A stretch of DNA of 64,000 nucleotides from Diplonema japonicum. Lineage: Eukaryota > Euglenozoa > Diplonemea > Diplonemida > Diplonemidae. The notes under the pieces were generated by a model that worked only from the letters and a program-made list of their open reading frames with translations, did not search any database and had not been told where the DNA came from. Of this stretch, positions 31,173 through 42,422 are shown piece by piece (the stretch's first letter is position 1; every line of letters begins with the position of its first letter). Where the stretch lies: NCBI GenBank assembly GCA_964019335.1, contig OZ025703.1:372001-436000 (forward strand), in the 5' to 3' direction. The translations under genes and the position numbers were made by a program.

Positions 31173-34100
31173 ATGTCTGGCAATGCGGCCGTCGTGTACG
31201 TCGGTAAAGAATGGGGGCGGCCACGATGGACTGATGGGTGGCTGAGCTACAGTGGGGAATATGTAGCAAGCTCCGGGAACGGAAAGGTGAGAGTTGAAAG
31301 GATATGCGGGGACGACGTGGTCGAGATCTCAGTCGATGAAGCTGGTGTTGGACTGCAATGGTTATGGGGCTGCAGCGGCAGCTCAGCAGGTGCGGAGCAC
31401 ACCAACGATGCCCAGTTCATGTTTGCAGAGGACTTCGATCAGGGCTGTGAAGGGACAGAAGCGCTCCTCATCACAACACCGACCGCAATACGTTACATAC
31501 CCTTCTCGGACTCCTCAAACACCGCTACACCACAGCTCCTCAACCTCCCTTCAACTCCCGCTGCTCCTATAAAGGCCTACCGCGGTAGTGTGAAGTACCT
31601 CACCCTCCGAGACGGTGTTCTGGTGTCCTCTTCTATCCCGGTCCTAAAGGGCGAGCTCTCCTATTCTGGTGTCCTGTACACTGACGGCGATGTTGAGGCT
31701 GTCGTAGGGTGGGATGTCACTGAAGACAGAATAGCCGGGCTGCTGCAAACCCTTACAGGTGTCGTCTTTAACATCTGGGAGTGGAAAAAGGAACAAAACA
31801 GGCATGTGTTAGCTTTCACAAAAGCGGGTGAGAACTGGGAGGGCGTCTCTCTTTCGTCGTACCACGCTGTGGTGTCGAGCGGGTCGGGCACAGGTGGGCT
31901 CATCGTCGAAATCGACAAAGTCGTGCGACGGTCGTCAACACTCGAGCTCCAAGAAGAAGCATCCCTCGTGAAGACAGAATCGTACAAATCGATGGCGTCA
32001 GTGCGCACTACTCTCTCGACTCGCTCTCCCACATCCGAAGCATCTTCTTTGCGCAAGATGTCATACTCGGGGTTCATCCCTGCAACATCGGTACCTACGT
32101 CTGTTTTCTTGGAGTCCCTCACCTCAGCAGCGATGGAGGATGACGGTGTGTCCACACCAAGGTCTTCCGTCGGTTCAGAACACGGCGGCACTAAGAAGTC
32201 CCTGCTGCGTGCCGCGACGCGGAAGAAAGGTAAACACAGCACTAAATACCACGTCACCTGCGAGTTCGACACCTCCGAAGAGGGCCTCACGTGGATACCC
32301 GACGGCGTGACCTCTTCGGAGTGCGTATTGCTGACGACAGTAGACTGCGCCGCTGTCATCAAGCCAGACGAGGTTGTCGTCATGACCTTCGCCGAGTCGA
32401 GGTGGTACCGTGCATCCCGCGAAGGGTATTCCCTGGTTCGCAGTGGTGGGGAGAATAGGGGGATCCCCTGCTTACTTCTCGGCCCCGAGGGGCACGTGTC
32501 AGCCATTGCCCCCACAGAGCACGCCATAAAGGTAGCCACACAGACTGCTCTCTCATGCGAAGCCTCATACGCGCTGAGCATGAAACTTGACGCCCTCGAG
32601 ATACACCTGTCGTGGTGCCGCACTGCTCTTGCCTCGCGAGACCTTCAAGGGATCAAGAAGGCACTCGACTCTGCAAAAGTGGCACTTGCGAAGCAAGGGA
32701 AGCACAAAGTGGCCAGGTTCGTAGTCGACTGGATCTTGCGTCTGGAGGCGATCGGTTCACCTTTTATACCCATTTTGCTGCCGTGCGTGGCGTCCTTCGT
32801 GATGTCGGTGCTGAGGGAGATATCATCGGCGGATGTAATGATCGACCTGCGTAGGGTGCTGCTCAAGATGGACGCCACCAAACGGCCGCTAGACGCACCG
32901 AAGGTATTGGCAGCGTTGTGGGAAACACCAAGTGAGGTGCAGAATGAAAACCAAGCGGATGATGAAGGAGCGCCGAGTTTGGCGCTCTTGAGTCTGCCGC
33001 AAGAGTGTAATCTGTCAGGAGCGACAACCGAGCGGGAATTCAAGGATATTATAGTGGATACAATTCTGTGCAGGGGTGTAGGGAGCTTGCTTGCAGCACT
33101 GAACTCTTCGGTCATAGAAGCTGGATGCATGAAATGGTTCAACGAGGTGAGCGTGACAGGCGGTTGGGAGGAAGACGGCGCTGGGCCGCAAGTTACCCAC
33201 AGCCAACTCCGCGCCGTGCTTGGCGTTCTTGCTGTTGAGAAGATGCTAGCGCAGGACACGCAACAAGGGGTTGCCATCCTGCAGAAGGCAGCTGACATGA
33301 CGGGCCCCGAGTCGTGGAAGAAGTACTTGCTGCAGTTCGTTTCGCAAACAGTTAACGCGACAGTGCGGAAAGAGGTATTAGCGTCGCATGCCGACGTGCT
33401 GGATCTGAGCGAAGAGCAACGAGAGACTGCAACTGTGCTTGAGAGGATCGAGGCCGTGCTGGGGAGAAACACAAAACCCAACTCCCTAACATACAGCGAA
33501 GCGAAGCACGCACACGAAACCCTCCGATCCACGCGTGTGTACCCCGCCTCGTACAACCCTGTACCCGCGGCCTTCCACCCCGACACAAACCCGGACCAGA
33601 ACCACGCACCCCTTGAGCTCGAGGCAGGCAATGTTACGGATTTCGGAATCACTTACCCTGCATCTTCTCCACGAAGTGGGTCCAAGCCAGGGTACTTCGC
33701 TCAGGTCTCCCTGTCATGGGCCGAGGACTGGCCTGCAGAGGTCTCGTCCCTTGCGCACTACGACGCTCACAGGATACAAGGCGATCTGGACATCAGCGCC
33801 GTTACCTCTCTAGAGGATGCCCTGGCTGCAGTAAAATGGATCACCGATCACAGGGACGTGGCCTCGGCAGCAAGGCTGTTCCCGCAGCTGTGTGGGATGT
33901 ACCCTACGCTTGAGCTGGACTCGACGGCGCAGGCGGGTGCACCACTGATATCAAACATGTTCGACATTGCGAAGGCGGCAACCCAAGGCACTCATGGCTT
34001 CACCGACACCGAGAAGGGTATACGAGCCCTGTCCTTGTGTGGTGGACTGTTCGATGAGAAGGGTAAGCTTCCTGATGGGTTCGGGAAGTGGGGCCCGCTC

Positions 34101-37100
34101 ATCGAGGGCGACCGTCAGGGCGAAGAGAACAGCACATTCAGGGAGAGAGCAGTACAGTATCTCGTTGACAAGCCAGCACTGGCGCTCATCTGCTATGCAA
34201 ATGCCTATGGACTCTGGGATATGCTGTGGTCCACACGCCCTGTGGGCATCGACATGCCGTCCCTCCTACATGCAGCACAGCGGAGAGAGTCCAGCACTCA
34301 GCTCTTCGACATTGCTGTACTGGCTGAGGCGCACAGCCTTAACCTACACCCAGCACCTCTTCCGAACCCCCCCGCTACTCTCAACGACCTGTTCAAGCAC
34401 GCACCCACACCTTTGCCTGGTCTCGTTGCCCTTGCGTACTCGAAGAAAACTATCAAGCAGTGTCTTGCAGCCCCGGAGACCTGCAGTTATTTCATCGACG
34501 AGGACACATTAAAGTCATCTTTAAGGGGGTCCAGCACGCTACTGTCAGCGGTGTTCCCCGAGTCGCTTGCGGTGGCAGGAATGAAGAGAGATGAGAGCTG
34601 TGTGTTGAACAGTAGCGACGACGAGATGAGCTTGGACCTTAAGACCACAGAGGGAGATGCCTCGCTAGTAGGTGCATTGATAAAGAGCTACAAATACGCT
34701 TTCAATTTGGAAGACGTAGTTGAGAAGACATGCGTCGAGCTAGCAGACGTGCCTCAGCATGTGCCACCTGAGGAGGCAGACAACGATTTGGAGATGGCAC
34801 AAGACCTTGTCCTTAACAACGTGTCGCCGAGCGGTGACCTGCTGGATATCAGTTACTTCCTAAAACGGTGTCGTCCTGCAGCCGCCGTCGCACATATCAC
34901 GAAGGGGACCCTCACTGTGGATCTTCTTAAGGATGAAATCGACGAGCACGTGGTTTGTGCCGCGGAGATTGCTTTCAAGTGCCATGAAAGCCTGGAAGTC
35001 GTGACCTCCGCCTCGGTCTTTGTGTCCATGTTAGGTGTCGACCCCACCATGCTCATCACTGACGTTCTCGCACTTCGCAGGATATCGAAATACAAAAGCG
35101 CCACAACAGACGAGTCCCTTGTCAGCTACTTTATGACGTTGGCCCCTGACACAGTGCGTCCATCTACTGACTGCGTCGACCCTACTATCAAGCGCGAAGC
35201 TGTGCGTGTCCTCAACCTACTCGAGGCTGCCACTTCTATGATGGCCGCCAAGGGCGAGTATGACACCCACGAAGGTGACTTCGGCACCGCGCTCGCCAAA
35301 GCGGAAGCCTGGCTAGGCAACTCACGCGAGAGGTACACAGCAGGGCTGCCTAAGACATCTCTTTCCGGGTGGTGGCTTGTGAGTGCCTTTTCGGAATCAC
35401 ACTGTCTTGGGAAGTACACTGCTCACTTAGAAACCTTTGTGGCTGCTGGTGACTGGGCGTCACTGCTGTCTGAGGCACAGTCGATGTCCCTTACGACGCA
35501 GGATGTGAAGAAGCTGCTCATCAACGCGACCTCTGGCGAGGCAAGGAACCATCTGCTGCTTGCGCTGAACGATGGCAGCGACAAGGATATTGATGCGAAG
35601 CCTTTCGAAGGAGAAGGCAAGACATCGAAGCTGTTCGAAACCCTGTTGCACGCGTTGTCCTTAAAGGAAGGCGGTGGTGTATGTCTTCTGCGCCACAGTG
35701 TCGAATTCAGCATGCCGCTGCTGGCTGTAACTGCGACGTCCGTAGAGCCGGAGATATCACCCACCACAGCACTTCTTGCGTGGTTGCTGTCCAGCAGGAC
35801 AAGTACAGACGCCGCTGTGCTGGAGTGGGAGTCACGCAGCTCGGATGCTGAAGAGACCGAGCTCACTGCAGAGCTTCAAAAAGTGTGTAAGGGAGACGGC
35901 AGTGTGGCACCGCATCTCGTAGCCAAGGCAGGCCTCAAGATCTTCATGCCCGCCTCGATGCTGGTGCATGTTGTGGAACTTTCACATGCTGTGCACCAGA
36001 GGAGGTGGCATCATGTACCGTCCAGCATCAACCAGATCCTGCGTGGGAAGCAAACGGGGTGGGAGTACCAGGCCTGCATCAGCATTACATGCAACCTTTT
36101 GAGGAACGCCCAAGCACACCACGTAGTGAAGCTGCTGGAGAAGCTTGAAGAGGGTGGCTGGAACCCACTTGCCTATGGTTTTACGTCCTCATCACTGCTT
36201 AGAGACTTGTCTTCTAAGTGTGATGTGAGCGTCTTAGTGAGACTAAGCTCTGAAGAATGCATCATGCAGCTGTGCCAACTGAACCTGTACAGCCACGCAA
36301 GGACGATGAACACCATGGCAGAGGACCCAGCAACGCTTGCAAACCACATCACTGTTTGTGAGGTGCTGTACAACACGGTAAGCGCGTGTATGCATTGCAA
36401 AGGTTTGTTGAGCGATGCAACGGCGCTGCAGAACCTGTTCAAAAGGGCGACCAAGTTGTGCTCTGTGAACAAGCTTCCCGACCACCAATCAGTGTTGCTC
36501 CTCGTGTTGTGCGCAGGTGTTGTTCTAAACTGGTTTCTGCCAAAGCAGCTCCACTCTACTTCTCTCAAGGCTACGATGTTTGCCACGCCTTTGGACTCGT
36601 CCGTCACGGCAGCTCTTGCGTTGTGCGTCAACGTCGTCAAGTCGCGCATCAGCCACCTTGCTTCAGTGGACGTTCTCTCGGCAGCACTTCAGAATGTCAA
36701 GCAGCTAAAGGAACTAGAAATGACGGGCAGCTCCGTGTCGTTGCTGTCAATATGGCGCAAGGACTTGGTGGGCACCTTCTGCCACGTAGGAAGGACACAA
36801 GGAGTCAAAGACGCCCTGAGCTTCATCGTGGGACAGGCTGTGGTTGAGGTTAATTCGTCCGATCTTTGCGAGACAATGAACAGACAGGCAAGGGACGTCT
36901 TTCCCAGAATGGTGACGTGCGATGTTCTTCAAAACTACCAGCTAACACATGCAGCACGGGCAACGCTGAATGCCGCTGTGGTGCAGTGCGGCGCTGCCCT
37001 GCCTGCATGGGTGGGCACCGTCGACAGGAACTCTGCTAACCCTACCGACGAAGAGCTGGTGAACCTCGCGGAGTCGATCGCAAAGAGCGAGACTCCCCTC

Positions 37101-39012
37101 TCGAAGCTCCCCGTGCACATTGTGGGGCATCTCATCAACAAGCTTGGTGCAGACACAGCAAAGATCCTAACGAAAGGGCACAGGAATGCCGATGCTGTGG
37201 TTAAGATCATCAACGGCTTGGGGCAGCTCGTGCAGTCGGTGCGGGCCAAGACTGAGTGCGACCGTTTAAGCGTCCTGGCCAGGATCGCTGCGCACACGAA
37301 TTCCAACGTGGCGTACCTCAACACCATGGCTCCCGCAGACCTTGTCACAACGTGCCTGAAGTGGCCACAAAACCCCGACCCCCAGTGGTCTTGGAACCAG
37401 GATATTGCCACTGCGAAGGAGGTCGTCGATGTCTATGAGTTATCACCGGAGCAGACGGCGGCTGCCATCGCGAAGGCGCTCATGCGGTACTGCTACGCGC
37501 CTACAGTGTACGAGAGCAGCGCCAACAAGAAGCTCACCGTCATGATCAGCGACTACATGGCGTCTGAAAGGCACGAACAGGAACGTTCCGAGGGCGGCAG
37601 GAACCTACGTTCCGTGCTTGTCGAAATCGTACAGAAAGCGTTCAGGTCCTCTGTCCAACCAGAAGGTGACCAGTCGCAGCAGTTCGACAGCTCATCAGCA
37701 CCACAGAAGCTGGAGTACTTGTCAACATCCTTTTCAAGCGTCCCGCAGGCAGCATCGGCGGTGGGTGTGCAGCAGGTTCATCTGATGGACATGGCCACGC
37801 TGTGCGGGATGTCTGGTGAGTCGACCGTTGCGAGGGTCATCCTTGATGACATGAAGGCCATGCGGGTGCAAGTACTGCAAATGGCAGACAAAGCAGGGCT
37901 TCCATCGCATTGGACACGGAGTGTGTTGATGGAGCCCAGCGTGGCTGCCTTGGTGCATGCTTCATGGCTGGGAGAAGTGGACTACGACGAGGACTTCATC
38001 GTGTCGTTGAAGCGGGAGCTATCGGCGACTGTGAAGGAATGCGTGCAGCTGAGCGAAATGCGCAGCGCGGCACCGCTGCTGATGTGTCTTGTGGACGAAG
38101 TGTTCATCGAAGAATTGCTGCCGATGCTGCTGCAGCGTGACTCAGCAGATGCTCTCCTGGCCGTCTTCCAAGACGTCCCAAGACAATGGGGCGAGGCACA
38201 GTGCATGCTGTACGCACACCTCCAGTCACGAGCGACCCAGAATGTAGCGAGCAGAGACGTATTGCAAGCACTGCACTCCAAGCTAGACATGCAGATGGAG
38301 CTTGCAGAGCTATTGGAGTCACAGGCGAACATGAAGATGCAATCAGCGTGTGAGACGTACCATGGCACACCAAGGAGGTCGCACGGGGCGGCGAAGAAGG
38401 AGAAGCAACACAAGAAGAGCAAGAGTAAGAGTAGTAAAAGAGGCGTGCAGGAAGGGCATGCCGATGCGCTGAGAACGCAGAACATGTACCTGGCGAAGGC
38501 ACGGGTGCTGATGAAGGAGGCGGCGAATGCGTACTTGCGATCGAAGAGCTGCACATCAGCAAGGAGGTGCCTCAACCTGGTAGACCTCATCGAGCTGCAA
38601 GAACGGTACGTGCTGAGCGACTTGAGGGTATGGACATAGACAACAAAGTCATGGCATGACGTTACATAAAACACAGGTTATCGGTATTGGGGAAACATCC
38701 GCAAGGGCGGTGCTTGCAGACATCCCGTCTTTCAAAGATGCTAAAGTGGTCGCAGACACCTACGGCTTCCACAAGACAGCAGAATGGCACTATGCCGTGT
38801 TTAACCAGGTGATACAGTATGGTGGCCGTGTCTATTGGGAGGATTATTTCGCGAACATGCCTTACTCTGCTGACCTGTTCAAGGAGCTCGTGCAGATGTA
38901 CAAGAATCAAAAGCACGGGAAGCGCGAGGGTGAAATGTACAAGTTCGTCCTCCACGATTGCAAGGACAAGATCTTTGCCGAGGAGTCCCTGAAGAAAACA
39001 AAGCCGGAGTGA
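31173..39012 (+). CDS. Spatacsin (SPG11) homologue
   Basis: Two exons, 31173-38627 and 38677-39012, 2,596 residues. The second exon was found because the last 110 residues of animal spatacsin continue there. Exon 1 ends in LMKEAANAYLRSKSCTSARR and LVDLIELQ, matching the spatacsin KA..EA..YL...C..A.RC..L..LI.LQ helix. Exon 2 continues ADIPSFKDAKVVADTYGF, aligning with ALPRFYQASIVAEAYDF. The N-terminal 450 residues are beta-rich, like the spatacsin propeller, and the middle is a long helical solenoid. Spatacsin acts with spastizin and the AP-5 complex in late-endosome/lysosome sorting and lysosome reformation. Length is close to human (about 2,440). The ATG at 31173 follows poly-T plus CCAG at 31085-31086. 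Donor choice at 38610 or 38628 is uncertain; 38628 (GTATGG) fits best. Confidence 0.8.
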
Positions 39013-39301
39013 GTAGAAAAAAAATAGGGGGGGGAACAACAACGACAAACAACGGGAAAGAAAATTCGATTTTCCATTTTTTGTGAATTTTTTTTTTTGC
39101 CTTCTCCCCTTTCCCTGGTTGCCCATCCCCCCACGTCTGGACGTCAAAATTCGTGTGTTGCTCTTTTTTTTTTTTTTTTTGTTTTTTTTTTTAAGAAGCC
39201 GTCTTTCCAACTCCGTTACATTTTTATTTCTTTACCCCCCTTTTTTTTGCTCCATTCAAAAAAAAGAATAGAAGGCATCAAAAAAAAAAAGAAGAAAAAA
39301 A

Positions 39302-40039
39302 ATGAAGTGGGCTGAGAAAACCCAGAACCACTGGATCCCCGACCAGGAGTCCGTTGAGGTGAAGGAGATGGCGAAGACCCTTTGGTGGTACGCCCCGGAG
39401 TTCTCGCCCAAGGACGTCCCGAAGTTCTACGACGTGTCGGGGATCACGGAGAACCCTGTAGCCTTCAAGAACATGATAGATCTGTTCGTCGAGAGGTACA
39501 GGAGCGCACCGGAAGGGAAGGGCCCGACACACATCCTGGGGTACGACGCAAGAGGGTTCATCATGGGACCGCCGATCGCATTGGCGTTGGGGATTCCATT
39601 TGTTTTGCTGAGGAAGGACGGGAAGAACCCCGGAGTCCTCGTCCACTCCACTGGCTACAGGAAGGAATACGAGGAAGCAGTACCTGAGTCCCTGTGTATC
39701 AGGCTCGGGTCCATTGACGAGAACAGCAGAGTGGTTCTAATCGATGACCTTATCGCCACTGGTGGTACCGCCATTGCCGGTTTCGAACTTGTTGAAGCCA
39801 TCGGTGCTTCTGTCTATGAGTTTGCTGCCATGATCCAGCTCCCCTTCCTCGACGGGGTGCAGAAGATCCGTGAGTTCCATGATGGTAAGTTCAAGGATGT
39901 GTCCATCTGCACTCTTGTGGACGATACCACGATCCCCGACTCTGCCTGCGGTGACCCGAAGGACTGGAAGGAGAAGTCCAGAAACGTGGACCCCACCTCC
40001 GCAAAGGAGATCAGAGCAAAGTACGACTTCCCGCGTTAG
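39302..40039 (+). CDS. Adenine phosphoribosyltransferase, kinetoplastid type
   Basis: 245 residues, one exon. It makes AMP from adenine and PRPP in purine salvage. The PRPP-binding loop VVLIDDLIATGGTA lies at residues about 144-157. The N-terminal extension WWYAPEFSPKDVPKFYDVSG and the THILGYDARGFIMGP segment match the long APRT of Leishmania and Trypanosoma rather than the 180-residue animal and bacterial form. The C-terminal extension (VQKIREFHDGKFKDVSICTL) is also of that type. The end KYDFPR is not an SKL-type glycosomal signal. Codons are GC-rich, suggesting good expression. Confidence 0.92.
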   Translation: MKWAEKTQNHWIPDQESVEVKEMAKTLWWYAPEFSPKDVPKFYDVSGITENPVAFKNMIDLFVERYRSAPEGKGPTHILGYDARGFIMGPPIALALGIPFVLLRKDGKNPGVLVHSTGYRKEYEEAVPESLCIRLGSIDENSRVVLIDDLIATGGTAIAGFELVEAIGASVYEFAAMIQLPFLDGVQKIREFHDGKFKDVSICTLVDDTTIPDSACGDPKDWKEKSRNVDPTSAKEIRAKYDFPR

Positions 40040-40763
40040 AAAGAGATGGAGGGCAAAAAAAAAAAAAAATGCAGTGTTTTCTCCTTTTCATCCCCATTTT
40101 AGTATATTAGTGTGTTTCGTTTTGTCCCCCTTTGTGAAGGAACATTCTTTTATCGCTTTATAATCCGCTTCAGGCGTCTCCTTTTCATCAGCCACCATGG
40201 AGCCTGCACAGCCAGGTGCGCACGGGGCCGCCCTTTCCCTCCTTTGGAGGGCGGCCTCGATGCAGTGCATCTTCCTTCTTCGTCCCTGCAGCCTGCCTCA
40301 ACTTCCTGACTCCCGCGGCTAGCCAGGGCGTTCTCTTTTGCTTCCTCCCCTGCGGGGTGCGTTCCGACTTTCGGCTGGGCCCCACCGCACTCGTAGTCGA
40401 CCAGAGCAAGGGTTACTCTATTTTGGGTTTTAGAGGTCGGAATGGGTTCAGATCGCCAAAATAGGGATTTTTGGAAAAAAAAGATTGGAATTTTTGCCCG
40501 AAATATGGGTTTTGACCGGTTAACCCTGGATTACCTGTTTTTTTTTTAGAACAAGTATACAAATTTTTGAAAAGAATTGTCGACCTGGGCTCGAGGGGGT
40601 GGCTCTGCCCCCGTTGCCTGTGGGCGGTACAGAAGGAGGGCTTGCACAAACAATCAGCCGACTCTTTTTTCCACACACTTAAAAGGAGAGGGAAGGGGGG
40701 TGGGTGAGGTGGGGGAGGGGGGTGGGCACAAAAAAGAGAAAAAAAAAAGGGAAAAACCATAAA
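40040..40763. other. Intergenic region with motif D and a balanced patch
   Basis: A poly-A run is followed by a GC-rich patch, 40190-40540. It contains several short inverted matches (CTATTTTGGG near 40420 against CCAAAATAGG near 40456; CAAGGGTTA near 40408 against TAACCCTGG near 40521), as in a decayed foldback element. Motif D copy 4 follows at 40641. No gene is seen. Confidence 0.45.
40641..40668 (+). repeat. Dispersed motif D, copy 4
   Basis: CTTGCACAAACAATCAGCCG followed by ACTCTTTTTT, intergenic, 95 bases before the next start codon. Confidence 0.45.
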
Positions 40764-41663
40764 ATGGACACCCTTCAACAGCGCATCATCAACATGTACA
40801 GCTACTACAACCCATCTAAACTACCTGTGGTTGGTGATATGCTCCGGGACGCGAGAGGCCAGGAAGAAGAGCTCCTCACCGCCCTCATGCAGATGTATGG
40901 CCAAGAACCAAGGGGGAGTTTCATAGGGCTGGGGTACCGAGAGAGGCTAGGAAGATTTTACACGAAATACAACAGAACCAAGCTGGGAGAGGTGGACACA
41001 CTTCTGTACACATATAGGGGGCGGGAGGAAGAACTGTTTTCAGCTCTTGTGCAAAAGTACGGCCCTGAACCGTCACCTGTTCCTGTGGACCCTCGAGACA
41101 ACAGGCTGTTAAACGACAATCTTAGAGTACTCAGAGTGAAGCAAATCTACAGCTTGAAGAATATCACGAACATAGCGAGATTCCTGTTGAGGAAGTCGTA
41201 CTTTTTGAAATGGGTTCAATATTTGCAGATTCCGAGGCATATGAGGCGTGCTGCCGTGTCGTTCCAAACCTACTCTTCAGAGATGGCCCCGTATCACAGT
41301 GCCATGCCTGCCAGGGCTTCAGAAACATCTCATGCGTCAGGGGGTGTGGTTGTTGTGCATCACCACCACCATCATGGGAAGAAGACGCGGCGCAGTGCGG
41401 TATCGCCTCCCAGGGTACATCTTCACGCATCGCCAGACTACGGGTATGTGGATCCGTGGGAGTGGTCGCACGACAGGGATCCCCGTTTGTTAAAATCGAA
41501 GCCCAGACGCAAGCCCTCGAAGAAGAAGAAACACCGCAGACGGTCACCCTCCACAGACAGCAACCCGTCCCCACGAAGGATGCTCAAACGCTCGGAGAAG
41601 GAGGACCTCGTAGCCGAGGTGTTGAAACGGCTCCATGAATCGGGCCGCACGCCGTATTACTAA
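40764..41663 (+). CDS. KYGPEP-repeat protein
   Basis: 299 residues from the ATG at 40764 (AAAATGG). The N-terminal half holds two tandem copies of a roughly 45-residue unit: RIINMYSYYNPSKLPVVGDM...EEELLTALMQMYGQEP, and RLGRFYTKYNRTKLGEVDTL...EEELFSALVQKYGPEP. This 'YN..K...V..LL....G.EEELF.ALV.KYGPEP' unit is, from memory, a recurring motif in many kinetoplastid cytoskeletal and flagellar proteins. The C-terminal half is basic, with a His run, RS-like stretches (RRRSPSTDSNPSPRR) and a final helix. It supports an euglenozoan origin. Function unknown. Confidence 0.82.
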   Translation: MDTLQQRIINMYSYYNPSKLPVVGDMLRDARGQEEELLTALMQMYGQEPRGSFIGLGYRERLGRFYTKYNRTKLGEVDTLLYTYRGREEELFSALVQKYGPEPSPVPVDPRDNRLLNDNLRVLRVKQIYSLKNITNIARFLLRKSYFLKWVQYLQIPRHMRRAAVSFQTYSSEMAPYHSAMPARASETSHASGGVVVVHHHHHHGKKTRRSAVSPPRVHLHASPDYGYVDPWEWSHDRDPRLLKSKPRRKPSKKKKHRRRSPSTDSNPSPRRMLKRSEKEDLVAEVLKRLHESGRTPYY

Positions 41664-41699
41664 ACAAAACGGCAAAAAAAAAAAAAGAAAATTGTTACA

Positions 41700-42114
41700 A
41701 AAATATTTAAAGGTGGAGAAGGACACCCCTCGGAGGTGTCGGCGGTGGAACTGGCCATTGATTTCGAATGGACGACCGGAAAGTCTTTGGGAGGCCTGCT
41801 GGAAGATAGGGCGCGCAGAATCAAAGCTCTCATCGTAAAGATAAACACAGCATGCAGGGCACGGAAGAAGCGACGCCCCTTCCCAGCGGACGAGAGAAAA
41901 AGAGTGAAGTCTCGCCATTGGAGGAAAGGCAGCTATTGGTTTCTCCAGGAGGCCTATTTTCGCCACCCGCTCCACGCACGACAAGCTAATGGAGTTGAAA
42001 GCCGACTACAAGCGGGACCGCATCACACGACTCCGCAAGACGCTCACGGCCTCAATCGGGATGAAAGCAATGCTCCAGAAGGGGAGTATTAACAGAATGA
42101 CCCCCCTCCCATAG
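41700..42114 (+). pseudogene. Frame-broken coding stretch
   Basis: Three consecutive plus-strand segments look coding but lie in three frames: 41736 onward (VELAIDFEWTTGKSLGGLLE), about 41840-41985 (EEATPLPSGREKKSEVSPLE) and about 41980-42114 (THDKLMELKADYKRDRITRL, ending at TAG 42112-42114). Each switch is the same frame step. The stretch is balanced in composition and lacks homopolymers, unlike real spacers here. There is no good ATG. It may be a decayed gene, a gene with very small introns, or a sequence with two indel errors. The next ORF upstream (40764) is complete, so this is a separate unit. Confidence 0.4.
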
Positions 42115-42148
42115 GGCGGGGGCTTGTCCTGTACTTTGAGTTTAAATC

Positions 42149-42289
42149 TTTTCAAAAGAAAAAATGATTTTTATATAACTGTATGCAACTTTTTGCCGAG
42201 CAAAAAAAAAAAAACTTTCGCAGCTTTTTAAAAACTTTTTTTTTTTGCTCGTGCGAACAACAAAGACATAATAGTCATAAAGAAAATTA
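42149..42289 (+). repeat. Foldback repeat F, copy 1
   Basis: A 140-base element with an inverted copy at 55812-55930. Shared landmarks are ATGCAACTT, CTTTCGCAGCTTTTTAAAAA, GCTCGTGCGAACAACAAAGA and AGTCATAAAG. Inside it, CGAGCAAAAA and TTTTTGCTCG form a hairpin around the CTTTCGCAGC core. It fits a small MITE or a structured RNA gene. Confidence 0.65.
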
Positions 42290-42349
42290 TCTTCCCCCCC
42301 CCTTTTTTTTTCGTTCTTTCCTGTACTGTACTTGTTTACTATTTTCTTT

Positions 42350-42393
42350 TTTTTTTGTTCCTCCCCCCCTCCCCCCGAAATACAATTTTCTAG
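42350..42393 (+). promoter_or_regulatory. Candidate spliced-leader acceptor of the PS synthase gene
   Basis: A T/C run (about 42345-42376) followed by ACAATTTTCTAG (AG at 42392-42393), 29 bases before the ATG at 42423. Inferred from layout. Confidence 0.4.
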
Positions 42394-42422
42394 GGAAAAG
42401 AAAAAAAAAAGAAGAAAAAGAA

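Noticed and set aside
32645-33652. 335-codon open frame antisense to the spatacsin homologue
   Set aside because: Ser/Ala/Thr-rich shadow of a GC-rich helical gene; no motif.
38656-39012. Separate 118-residue gene downstream of spatacsin
   Set aside because: Its sequence continues the spatacsin C-terminal alignment, and a GTATGG...ACACAG intron joins the frames in phase.
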